A DNA stretch of 64,000 nt from Bacteroidota bacterium (GTDB lineage: Bacteria > Bacteroidota > Bacteroidia > NS11-12g > UBA955), in assembly GCA_005798825.1 (NCBI GenBank), contig SYIL01000008.1, positions 1 to 64,000 of the forward strand. The letters run 5' to 3'. How positions within the stretch are numbered: position 1 is the stretch's first letter; every line of letters starts with the position of its first letter. A model generated the notes under the pieces. It was given only the letters and a program-made list of their open reading frames with translations, made no database searches and had not been told where the DNA came from. This document shows, piece after piece, positions 47,612 to 57,287 of this stretch. Made by a program: the position numbers and the translations under genes.

Positions 47612-47676
47612 AGCGTTTGCAAATTTCAAGAAAATATCCAACACATGTTGCTTTGCTTGAACTAATTTTGTTCTAC

Positions 47677-48756
47677 ATGTTCAGGTGTCGACTTTTGCTT
47701 ATTTTTTTTGTGACAGTTTCTGGAGTGACTGCTCAAACAGGGGGCAATGGTGTGTTTTCAATTCTGAATATCCCTATGCATAGCAAAGCATTGGCATGGA
47801 GTGGATATTTGCTTGCTCAATCTTCCGCCGACGTATTGCAAACAACGAATAATCCAGCCATGTTAAATTCCAGTCATAAACGCAACGTGGGTTTGGGGGT
47901 AGGAACAGTCCTGCCCGGTGTGTTATCAGCCAATTTTTGCTTTGGTTTTACAGTTGGGGATACGTTAAAATACATCCACCAGAACAAAGACCTTTCGATT
48001 CCAATTTTTCAGGGATTTGCACAACACATAGACTATGGCACTATGGATGCATTCGATGCAGGGGGAAATTCCACGGGTATAGTGTCAGCCAACGAAACAA
48101 ATATTGGAATTGGGATGTCGATGGGTATAAACGAACACTGGCGATGGGGCTCGCAATTGGGTATTGTATACAGTATTTTGGGCCCGTATATCGGAAACGG
48201 AGTCTATTTAAATCTTGGCGCGCACTACATAAGTGTAGATTCCGGAATAAGTTTTGGTTTTGTTTGCAAAAACATAGGAACACAAATTATTGCATACCAG
48301 GGGGTTGGCCGCGAAGCTTTGCCTTTTACGATTCAAGCGGCAATTGCATTTAAACCCAAGCACATGCCATTTCGTTTTCACATCACTGCCCATAGCCTCC
48401 AGCGTTGGGATTTAACCTATAACCAATATTTGACAATGCCGGGCGAGATCGATTTAAATGGCCAGCAAATGGTGGCTAAAAAGGCAAGTTTTACAGAAAA
48501 ATTTGCAAGACATTTTGCTTTGGGAACAGAATTGGCACTCGGTCAGAATATGGGATTGCTGTTTGGTTACAACCTGCAGCGAAGGATGGAAATGTCTACC
48601 GCAGATCACAGAGGGACTGCCGGTTTTGGATGGGGTATAAAATTTAGAATGGTTCAATGTGATATTACCTATTCGAGTGCCGCCTATTTTCCCAACCAGA
48701 ATTCCAATATGGTGTCGATTGTTTTTAATCCTTTTCTATTTAGAAAGAAACTTTAA
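47677..48756 (+). CDS. porQ: Type IX secretion system protein PorQ
   Basis: 'QTGGNGVFSILNIPMHSKALAWSGYLLA', 'FRFHITAHSLQRWDLTYNQ'; upstream of cmk. Confidence 0.85.
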   Translation: MFRCRLLLIFFVTVSGVTAQTGGNGVFSILNIPMHSKALAWSGYLLAQSSADVLQTTNNPAMLNSSHKRNVGLGVGTVLPGVLSANFCFGFTVGDTLKYIHQNKDLSIPIFQGFAQHIDYGTMDAFDAGGNSTGIVSANETNIGIGMSMGINEHWRWGSQLGIVYSILGPYIGNGVYLNLGAHYISVDSGISFGFVCKNIGTQIIAYQGVGREALPFTIQAAIAFKPKHMPFRFHITAHSLQRWDLTYNQYLTMPGEIDLNGQQMVAKKASFTEKFARHFALGTELALGQNMGLLFGYNLQRRMEMSTADHRGTAGFGWGIKFRMVQCDITYSSAAYFPNQNSNMVSIVFNPFLFRKKL

Positions 48757-48804
48757 TTCGATGGGAATCAACTCTATTTTTACCCTCAGTAAAATCCAAT
48801 AGTT

Positions 48805-49521
48805 ATGGTTCAAGGCAAATCCGCCCGACGGAGTCAAATCAAAATAAACATTGCCATTGACGGTTACAGTAGCTGTGGTAAGGGTACGCTAGCCAAAGCC
48901 CTTGCCAAACAGTTGGATTATATTTTCATTGACAGTGGCGCAATGTATCGGGCCGTTACCTTGCATATGTTGCAACTGGGGGTGGATGTTCTAAATGAAA
49001 CGGATGTGACTGATGCGTTACAAAGTCTGAAATTATCTTGTTTGATCAACAAACAGAAACAAACAGAAATTGTACTCAATGGCAAAGAGGTTGAGTCGGA
49101 GATTCGCGGACTGATGGTGGCTTCGAAAGTGAGTGAGGTAGCGAAAATTTTGGCAGTACGAAAAAAATTGGTCGCCATTCAACAAGAAATTGGAAAGAAC
49201 AAAGGAGTTGTAATGGATGGAAGAGATATTGGAACAGTCGTTTTCCCGCAGGCGGAAGTAAAAATATTTATGACTGCAAATTCTGCAGTTAGGGCCAATA
49301 GAAGGTTCAAGGAACTCATTGCCAATGGAGATTCTGTGTCTTTGGAAACAGTCAGAAAAAATATTGACCAAAGGGATAGCATCGATACATCAAGGGAACA
49401 CAGCCCCTTATCACTTTCATCCGATTATTGTATTTTAGACAATTCTGACCTTAGCAAAGCGAAACAATTGGAAATAGCCCTTGAATGGGTAAATGATGCT
49501 TTGAATGCAACCAATTCATAA
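48805..49521 (+). CDS. cmk: (d)CMP kinase
   Basis: 'INIAIDGYSSCGKGTLAKALAKQLDYIFIDSGAMYRAVTL', 'VMDGRDIGTVVFPQAEVKIFMTA'. Confidence 0.95.
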   Translation: MVQGKSARRSQIKINIAIDGYSSCGKGTLAKALAKQLDYIFIDSGAMYRAVTLHMLQLGVDVLNETDVTDALQSLKLSCLINKQKQTEIVLNGKEVESEIRGLMVASKVSEVAKILAVRKKLVAIQQEIGKNKGVVMDGRDIGTVVFPQAEVKIFMTANSAVRANRRFKELIANGDSVSLETVRKNIDQRDSIDTSREHSPLSLSSDYCILDNSDLSKAKQLEIALEWVNDALNATNS

Positions 49522-49541
49522 GTGATTTTTTTGATAATTGT

Positions 49542-49632
49542 CCGATTGCTGCAGAATGGTTCCAGCGGTAAATCGTGGTGAAGTATTGGTTAACAATCAT
49601 CCATTCATTGAATCCGCTGGATATGCAATCGG
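49542..49632. other. Nested inverted repeats in the cmk-tpiA intergenic region (candidate structured RNA or cruciform)
   Basis: Outer CCGATTGC (49542-49549)/GCAATCGG (49625-49632); inner TCCAGCGG (49561-49568)/CCGCTGGA (49614-49621). Confidence 0.5.
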
Positions 49633-49773
49633 TCGTTTTTTGAAAAATACAAGAATATCAAGAACCATCCAAACGATTTTTTATTGGCTTGGCCAATCGA
49701 ATTTGTCAAAATTATAAGGGGTTCATATTTTAAGCATAAAATTGATTACAGATAGTGTTTATTTGCAAAGATT

Positions 49774-50538
49774 ATGAAGAGGCAGAAAATTGTTGCAGGC
49801 AACTGGAAAATGTACAAGAAATTGGATGAAAGTCATGCGTTAATCGCAGAAGTCAGGGGTATTGTGCGCGATGAATATAGGGGGGACGGCAAAGTAGTGC
49901 TTATACCCAATTTTTTGGCTTTGCCGTCCGCATTGCGCCTACTGGAGGGAACCGGTTTGTATGTGGGTGCCCAAAATGCACACAGCGAAGACCAAGGGGC
50001 ATTTACAGGAGAAATTTCGGCCAGTATGCTTCAAGCCATCGGTGTGCAATATTGTTTGGTTGGCCACAGTGAACGTCGTCAATATTTTGGGGAAACCAAT
50101 GAAATATGCGCAGATAAGGTTAAATCGCTCATTCGACTGGGTATAAAACCCATATTTTGTATTGGAGAAACATTAGACCAACGCCAAAGCAAGCAGTATT
50201 TTCGTGCCATTGAAGAACAAATTGTTCAGGGATTATTTCATTTGGATCGAAAAGAATTCGCACAAGTGATTGTCGCATACGAACCCATTTGGGCAATAGG
50301 CACCGGATTGTCGGCAACTAGCGACCAAGCCCAGGAAATCCATGCCTATATTCGCAAATTAATTGCCAATCAATACACCGAAGAAATTTCATCGTTGACA
50401 CCAATACTTTATGGGGGAAGTGTTAAGCCTGAGAATGCGACTTCATTATTTTTACAACCCGATATCGATGGTGGTTTAATTGGCGGTGCGAGTCTGAAAG
50501 CCAGGGATTTTATCGACATTGTGAAAGCAATGCGTTAA
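49774..50538 (+). CDS. tpiA: Triosephosphate isomerase
   Basis: 'VAGNWKMYK', 'LVGHSERRQYFGE', 'AYEPIWAIGTG', 'ILYGGSVKPENA'. Confidence 0.97.
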   Translation: MKRQKIVAGNWKMYKKLDESHALIAEVRGIVRDEYRGDGKVVLIPNFLALPSALRLLEGTGLYVGAQNAHSEDQGAFTGEISASMLQAIGVQYCLVGHSERRQYFGETNEICADKVKSLIRLGIKPIFCIGETLDQRQSKQYFRAIEEQIVQGLFHLDRKEFAQVIVAYEPIWAIGTGLSATSDQAQEIHAYIRKLIANQYTEEISSLTPILYGGSVKPENATSLFLQPDIDGGLIGGASLKARDFIDIVKAMR

Positions 50539-50588
50539 CATTCAAAAATCTATGGGCGTATTGTGCGTTATTTGTTAAACTCTATTCA

Positions 50589-53500
50589 ATGGTTCTTAAG
50601 TATTGGCTTTGTGTTTTTACTTTTTTAGCCCTAAAATTATCTGCTCAGAGCGGAAGTTTTAGTCCAATGCCTTCAACTTTTATTGTTGAGTTTGAAGCCT
50701 TCGCAAACCGCCCGGCAGATAAACAATTAAGCAAGGATTTTGCTATTTTCAAGGAAAATTGGCAGATGGGAAGATTTTCCCCAACCCAACAAAAATTTAT
50801 CATCAACATTGCCAATCAAATGTTGGTCGAGAAAATGGCTGTACAACCTCATTTCGAACTATTTTTGGCCACTGTAGCCGCTTTTTTGAAAAACAAATTA
50901 CCCGACAAATTACTTTTTCAATGGCAGAATATTACCCAATCATTGTTGGGTAATTCAAACAAAGAATACCTGGAGTTCTTGCAAACAACCAAAAATTTGT
51001 TTGCGGAAAAAGTTGTTAATCAATCGTCTACAGCCATTTGGTCAATAGATACCCTTGATTTTGATATTATTTATAACAAAGAAATAGAAATCCATTTTGG
51101 GAAAGTTAATTTGACGTGTCAGGGGTTATTGGATAAAATGGTTGTTAAATCAACAACGGCTGTTTATCGGCCTGCAAAAAAACTATGGATCGGGAATTAT
51201 GGGACTGCCGATTTTTCGCGTTGTTTACCGGACGATTCGGTTTCGGTTTCATTCGGCAACTACAGTTTTGGATTAGAACAAAATACCTATTCTGTTGACT
51301 CTGCAATGTTGCATTATTCTCGGTATTTCCGCAGTCCTGTTATGGGTAAATTCGTCGACAAATTAAGTACATCTTCAGATTCAATGTTGGTTAAGCATTC
51401 GGGTTATCCTCAATTTAATTCTTATAATAATGAGCTTTTGGTGCAGGGGATAGTGGGTCCTGAGTCGTTTTTTAGAGGTGGGTTTTCCATGCAAGGACAC
51501 TCCATAACAACTGCTACTGCAAATGGGGAGCCTACCTTTATTGATGTTTTTTATAAAGGCAAAAAGAAGGTTACACTGAAAAGTAAATCCTTCAAAATAG
51601 CCGACGGAATTGCTGGCACTTTGCAAAGTGAATTCATCTTACATCTAGACAGTAATTCAATGATTTATCATCCTTTTGTGAAAGTAAATTTTATTTTCAA
51701 AGACAATAAACTGGTTATAGATCGGGGAGAGAGTGGTTTGATGCGGGTTCCTTTTAGCGATAATTTTCACAAAGTGAGCCTTGATGTTCAGCAGGTTCGA
51801 TGGAAAATAACGGACCCTTTTGTTGATTTCGACAATGTGAATAATGAATTGGAAGCGCGGATTTCTTCCGACGATTTTTACCGTGAAATATTATTTGCAA
51901 AACTTCAAGGACCCCTACAATCCAATCCATTGGAAGGGATTATTGCATTTTACAACCGACAGCCCGAGGATAAGATTTCCCAAGCAATTGAAAATGAGAT
52001 TAAACAATTGTTGTTTTCAAACAAGCCATCCGATAAAATCATGGCCGATGCAAAATTGAAACAATTACAATTGAGGAAAAATGAAATGAGGCAGTTTTAT
52101 AAAGCAGAACAGCGAATTAAGTTTTCTGTAGACGATTATGCTTTTTTTTCAAACACCCAAAAAGAATACTTAACAGTTCTTTTTTTAGAATTACATGATC
52201 AAGGATATATCATCTATCACCAAGAAAAAGACAGTGCAACGTTGCTTCCTAAAGCTTTTAAATATTTACAAGCACACCAAAAAATGCGAGATTATGATGT
52301 TATTCAAATTTCGTCTACCATCGGGAAACGTCCAAATTTCAGCCTAAATTTATTGAGTAACGAAATGAATTTAGAAGGAGTTTCTAAATTCTTTTTCTCA
52401 GATTCTCAGAATGTAATCGTTATGCCAATAGACCAAAAGGTAACTTTGTTGAAGAACCGAAATCTTCGTTTTGGGGGTCAATTGCGGGCAGGACGTTTTG
52501 ATTTTTTTGGCAATAAATACACATTTAATTACGATCAATTCTCTGTTATTCTTTCAAACGTCGATTCACTACAAATGTATTTTCCAGACTCAACGCGCCG
52601 ACGCTTGATTCCGATAAAGTCAGTACTTAGGAATGTGAGCGGGACCCTTTACATTGACAAGCCGAATAATAAATCCGGGAATTATGATTATCCTGAATAT
52701 CCAATTTTCGTGAGTGATAAGGGTAGTGAGGTATTGTACAATAAACCCCATATTCATGGTGGAGCATACTCCGGAGACAAATTTAAATTTGTTGTAGATC
52801 CTTTTACAATTGACAGTTTGGACAATTTCACCATTGATGGATTGCATTTTGATGGCAATTTTATTTCTGATGGTATTTTTCCTGATTTTCGTCATTATGT
52901 GAGTATTCAGAAAGATTATTCTCTGGGATTTATCAAACATACTCCCCCCGGAGGTTTTCCTATGTATTCAGGAAAAGGCAATGGCGACATGACCATGAAT
53001 CTCAGTGAGGACGGTTTTTATGGAACAGATGGATTTATTGGATACCAGGGTTCCAAAAGCAAGTTTTCAAAAATATTACTGTTGCCTAAAAAGACAGAAG
53101 GTATACTTGAGCGCTATGATTTGACCGAAAACTCGAAATATCCAGAGGTGCATGCCGAAAACGCAGGAATGCTTTGGAATCCGTATCAAGACCAATTCAA
53201 TATCAGCAATGGTTCCACGCCAATAAGGATTTTTACCATGGGGTATAATTTTATTGGAACGTTAACGCAGTCGCCAACCCATCTGAAAGGGAACGGAGTT
53301 TTGGCTTGGGAACAGGCCAGATTCAGCAGCCAAGAGATGGTATTTTCCCCCAAAAAAACCAGTGCTCTTAAGGCAAATCTATCTATTTATGCCGCCGATT
53401 CATCGCGTATGGCTTTTGAAACCAGTAATATTAATGCGAGTATGGATTTCAGCAAACGAATGGGTCAATTCACAAAGAATGACTCTGGTTCTATGACATC

Positions 53501-55100
53501 TTTTGCATACAATATGTATCAAACAAACCTCACAGACTATAAATGGGATATGGACAAAAAAAATATTCAAGCCAAAGTGGGTCCAAATCTTCGTGCACAA
53601 ACTCCAATTTTCTCAAGCACCAATCCAACCCAAGGGGGCTTGCGTTTTGAGGGAAGAAAAGCCGATTATAGTTTAGAAGACTATACCCTCAAAATTGCTG
53701 AGATCCCCTACATAGACATCGCAGATTCTCGTTTATTTTTAAAAGATGGCAAGGCTACCATCCGAGCCAATGCAGATATGGATCATTTGGATAGTTCCCG
53801 CTTGATTGTGGGTAAAGAAAACAAGTATCACGAAATTTATAAATTGCGCGTAAAGGTTTATGGGAAAAATAAAATTAGGGGAAAGGGCAATTATCAATAT
53901 GTAAATAGCCGTGGGGGTAGACAAGAATTTCTGTTAGATAGTGTTATTGTTAATGAAAATCAACGTGTAGAAGCGATTGGCCGTATTTCCGAAGAACAAG
54001 GGTTCACCCTTGATACCAAAATCGGATACAAAGGATTTGCGCAAATCGAAAGCACTGAACCTTTAATTCGCTTTAAGGGGTATGTCAAACCCTTGCACAC
54101 GTTTAATAACATTTATCCTTCTGTTTGGCTTCGTTATGATACCCGGGTTGATCCCAAAAATGTTGTTTTATCACTCTATGATCCGCGCGATAAGGACAAT
54201 AAAAAACAATTTGTCGGATTGTTTGTGGCCAACGATTCGAGTTATGTATACCCACTCATGTATTCTTGGAAACGCCGTTATTCTGATGATGATGTTACAA
54301 ACGATACAGGTATTTTTTATTACGACCATAAAACGGAAAGCTTTTTTGCTGGAAGTGAATCACGCTTGCTCCAGAAAGGATTAAAAGGAAGCTGGATTCA
54401 ATTCAATGAAAAAAATCATTCTATTCATGCGGAAGGGCCACTAGATTTTGGCCTTGAATCGGCCAATATCAAATTTAAAAATGCTGGAACTGCAGATTTA
54501 AAACCCGGCGACAGTTCCTTTGTTTTCAATTTGGCGATGATGCTTGATTTTCCGATGCATCCTGATTATACCAATGCTTTGGTAGATCTCATTACTGTCA
54601 ATGGGGGAAATACCACTTCCATCAACACCCCATTTTTTAAACAGTGTTTGGGAGAAATGATGGACAATGATAAAAATGCCCGTCAGGCGATTTCAAATGT
54701 GGAGAAAAATGGAGAATTGACAGGAAAAGACGAAGCAGGTTACAAATTTGTTCTCAGTGATGCCACGTTTCGTTGGGACAGTAAACTCAGGGGAATGTAT
54801 TCCAATGATTTGATTTCGATAGCCAGCATTGCAGGCAAACCCATCAATAAAGATATTAAAGCAATTATGTTGCTGGAGCATAAGCGCAGCGGTCAGAATA
54901 TGTATATGTATTTGGATTTGGGTGCAAATGACTACCTCTATATCAATCTTACCAAAACGGTTGCCTATATCTATTGTTCGGACCAGAATATGCAGCAAAT
55001 ATTATCCAATACTGCAGATAAAATTAAAGCTGATAATTTTTTTGTTCGGCCAGCAACTGATCGTCAGGTAGATCGCTTTTTACGGCGATTCGAAGAGTAA
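50589..55100 (+). CDS. Large exported protein of unknown function (1503 aa)
   Basis: Intact ORF with signal-peptide-like N-terminus 'MVLKYWLCVFTFLALKLSAQSG'; beta-rich composition; no family recognised. Confidence 0.85.
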   Translation: MVLKYWLCVFTFLALKLSAQSGSFSPMPSTFIVEFEAFANRPADKQLSKDFAIFKENWQMGRFSPTQQKFIINIANQMLVEKMAVQPHFELFLATVAAFLKNKLPDKLLFQWQNITQSLLGNSNKEYLEFLQTTKNLFAEKVVNQSSTAIWSIDTLDFDIIYNKEIEIHFGKVNLTCQGLLDKMVVKSTTAVYRPAKKLWIGNYGTADFSRCLPDDSVSVSFGNYSFGLEQNTYSVDSAMLHYSRYFRSPVMGKFVDKLSTSSDSMLVKHSGYPQFNSYNNELLVQGIVGPESFFRGGFSMQGHSITTATANGEPTFIDVFYKGKKKVTLKSKSFKIADGIAGTLQSEFILHLDSNSMIYHPFVKVNFIFKDNKLVIDRGESGLMRVPFSDNFHKVSLDVQQVRWKITDPFVDFDNVNNELEARISSDDFYREILFAKLQGPLQSNPLEGIIAFYNRQPEDKISQAIENEIKQLLFSNKPSDKIMADAKLKQLQLRKNEMRQFYKAEQRIKFSVDDYAFFSNTQKEYLTVLFLELHDQGYIIYHQEKDSATLLPKAFKYLQAHQKMRDYDVIQISSTIGKRPNFSLNLLSNEMNLEGVSKFFFSDSQNVIVMPIDQKVTLLKNRNLRFGGQLRAGRFDFFGNKYTFNYDQFSVILSNVDSLQMYFPDSTRRRLIPIKSVLRNVSGTLYIDKPNNKSGNYDYPEYPIFVSDKGSEVLYNKPHIHGGAYSGDKFKFVVDPFTIDSLDNFTIDGLHFDGNFISDGIFPDFRHYVSIQKDYSLGFIKHTPPGGFPMYSGKGNGDMTMNLSEDGFYGTDGFIGYQGSKSKFSKILLLPKKTEGILERYDLTENSKYPEVHAENAGMLWNPYQDQFNISNGSTPIRIFTMGYNFIGTLTQSPTHLKGNGVLAWEQARFSSQEMVFSPKKTSALKANLSIYAADSSRMAFETSNINASMDFSKRMGQFTKNDSGSMTSFAYNMYQTNLTDYKWDMDKKNIQAKVGPNLRAQTPIFSSTNPTQGGLRFEGRKADYSLEDYTLKIAEIPYIDIADSRLFLKDGKATIRANADMDHLDSSRLIVGKENKYHEIYKLRVKVYGKNKIRGKGNYQYVNSRGGRQEFLLDSVIVNENQRVEAIGRISEEQGFTLDTKIGYKGFAQIESTEPLIRFKGYVKPLHTFNNIYPSVWLRYDTRVDPKNVVLSLYDPRDKDNKKQFVGLFVANDSSYVYPLMYSWKRRYSDDDVTNDTGIFYYDHKTESFFAGSESRLLQKGLKGSWIQFNEKNHSIHAEGPLDFGLESANIKFKNAGTADLKPGDSSFVFNLAMMLDFPMHPDYTNALVDLITVNGGNTTSINTPFFKQCLGEMMDNDKNARQAISNVEKNGELTGKDEAGYKFVLSDATFRWDSKLRGMYSNDLISIASIAGKPINKDIKAIMLLEHKRSGQNMYMYLDLGANDYLYINLTKTVAYIYCSDQNMQQILSNTADKIKADNFFVRPATDRQVDRFLRRFEE

Positions 55101-55101
55101 T

Positions 55102-55824
55102 TTAGTATACAACCCTACTGAGACAGAGTCCCTCTGCAGGAACAGAATGTCCATTTTCTGCACGTTCTGCTTTCATAAATATATGCATGAATTCTTCTTT
55201 GCTCATGGTCTCAAGACCAACTTCTAGCAGGAAACCTACCAAAGAACGAACCATATTTCGTAAAAAACGATTTGAAATAATGGTGAAGGTATAGCCAGTA
55301 TCTGTGCAAATCCATTCGGCTTTATAAATTGTACAAAGTGGGTTTCCATTGGGTATTTCTCCTTTGCAAAAAGACGTGAAGGGATGTTCGCCAAGCAGGA
55401 TAGTTGCACACGCATTCATCTTCACCACATTTGGAGTTTTTGCAGTCCACCAACACGTATTGGCTGTAAATGGGTTTTTTTGTGAACAAATATGGTATTG
55501 GTACTCGCGTTGGATTGCACTGTATCTGGCGTGGAAGTTTGGCTCACAAATTTCGCAAGAGATAACGGCAATTTCATTGGGAAGTAATCGGTTTACGCGG
55601 TGGGGAATATTGCTTGGAATGGGTTTGTGGGTATCGAAATGGGCAAAAAACTGGGAGGCATGAACTCCTGAATCGGTTCTTCCACAGCCCACAAGGTCTA
55701 TGGGTTCATCGCAAATCGCACCCAAAACTTTCTGCAGTGTTTCTTGCACACTGGGAGCATTGTTTTGAATTTGCCAACCACCAAAGTGGGTTCCTATATA
55801 TGACAATTCGATTTTATACCGCAT
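55102..55824 (-). CDS. truA: tRNA pseudouridine(38-40) synthase TruA
   Basis: 'MRYKIELSYIGTHFGGWQIQNNAPSVQETLQ', 'GCGRTDSGVHASQFFAHFD'. Confidence 0.95.
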   Translation of the reverse strand: MRYKIELSYIGTHFGGWQIQNNAPSVQETLQKVLGAICDEPIDLVGCGRTDSGVHASQFFAHFDTHKPIPSNIPHRVNRLLPNEIAVISCEICEPNFHARYSAIQREYQYHICSQKNPFTANTCWWTAKTPNVVKMNACATILLGEHPFTSFCKGEIPNGNPLCTIYKAEWICTDTGYTFTIISNRFLRNMVRSLVGFLLEVGLETMSKEEFMHIFMKAERAENGHSVPAEGLCLSRVVY

Positions 55825-55825
55825 G

Positions 55826-57028
55826 CTATAAATTTTCGTAAACAATGGCACAGCCTTGCCCAACGCCAACACACATTGTTGCCAAACCATATTTCAATAT
55901 CTTGTTTTGGTTCATATGGTGAAGTAGGGTAGCAGATATTCGAGTACCAGATGCGCCCAAGGGATGTCCAATGGCAATGCTGCCGCCATTTGGATTCACA
56001 ATGCTGCGGTCTATTTCTAGCGCCCTCATACTGGCTAAAACTTGTGAAGCGAAGGCTTCATTCAGTTCGGCAACGTGTATATCATTGATTCCTATACCCG
56101 CATTTTTTAACGCTTTTTTTGTGGCGGGAACTGGGCCCATACCCATAATGGAAGGGTCGATACCGGCTGCTCCGATTCCTGCAATACGGGCCATGGGATG
56201 AAGGCCCAATTGGGTTACCATTTCTTGGGATGCCAAAACACATACGGCTGCCCCATCGTTGATTCCAGAACTGTTTCCGGCTGTGACAGACCCCCCTTCG
56301 CGAAAGGCGGCTTTCAGTCCAGACAATATGTTAATTTCACTCAGTCTTGGGTGCTCGTCAGTTTCAAAAACCAACAGCTCTCCATTTTTTTGAGTAATAG
56401 GAACACCTACAATTTCATGCGAAAATCGTCTGGCATCTTGCGCGTTTTTCCAATTCAATTGTGTTTGATATGCAAATAAGTCTTGATCTTCACGTGATAT
56501 TTTGAATTGTTCCGCGACATTCTCGGCGGTCTCGCCCATAGAATAGGGATGATACAAATTAGACAATGTTTTGTTTGTGAATCGCCAGCCTATGGTCGTA
56601 TCGTATATCTCTGGTGTTCTGGAAAAAGGGGTTTCTGCCTTTGCCATGACAAAAGGCGCACGCGTCATACTTTCTGTTCCGCCCGCCAAAATGAGATGGG
56701 ATTGACCAGAAGCGATAGACATGGCGCCATTCATAATGCTTTGAAGACCAGATGCACACAATCGGTTTACAGTATATCCAGGAATACTTGTCGGTAATCC
56801 GGCCAACAAAGTGGCCATTCTGGCTACATTTCGATTGTCTTCACCGGCTTGGTTTGCAGCACCAAGTATCACTTCATCGATGGCTGTTGAATCGATGTTT
56901 GGATTTCGCTCCAAAATGGTTTTAATAACATGAGCCGCAAGGTCATCTGGACGGGTATTTGCCAACATACCCCCAAATTTCCCTACTGGCGTTCTCACAA
57001 TATCGATTACATATACTGCTGTTTTCAT
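55826..57028 (-). CDS. Thiolase; acetyl-CoA / 3-oxoadipyl-CoA C-acyltransferase type
   Basis: 'RTPVGKFGGMLANTRPDDLAAHVI', 'GAANQAGEDNRNVARMATLLAGLP', 'TVNRLCASGLQSI', 'GHPLGASGTRI'. Confidence 0.92.
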   Translation of the reverse strand: MKTAVYVIDIVRTPVGKFGGMLANTRPDDLAAHVIKTILERNPNIDSTAIDEVILGAANQAGEDNRNVARMATLLAGLPTSIPGYTVNRLCASGLQSIMNGAMSIASGQSHLILAGGTESMTRAPFVMAKAETPFSRTPEIYDTTIGWRFTNKTLSNLYHPYSMGETAENVAEQFKISREDQDLFAYQTQLNWKNAQDARRFSHEIVGVPITQKNGELLVFETDEHPRLSEINILSGLKAAFREGGSVTAGNSSGINDGAAVCVLASQEMVTQLGLHPMARIAGIGAAGIDPSIMGMGPVPATKKALKNAGIGINDIHVAELNEAFASQVLASMRALEIDRSIVNPNGGSIAIGHPLGASGTRISATLLHHMNQNKILKYGLATMCVGVGQGCAIVYENL

Positions 57029-57287
57029 TGAGTACAAAATTCAACATTTTTCTATGATTGCAGTTCATAAATTTTATATTTGCCTTTTAGACCCTTCCCA
57101 GAGCCAACAATGTCATTCATTTTTTTATTTTGGAGAACCAAAAGTTGCCTATAACTTGCTTAAAGCCTACCCGTTTTTACCTTCGCCACAGTTCAATAAA
57201 TGCAACTTAAAACCCCGTTAATCTTCAATACACTGTCTAAACCGCCCTGTAACAACACAGCGTACAATCGTATAATCCCAAAGAAAA

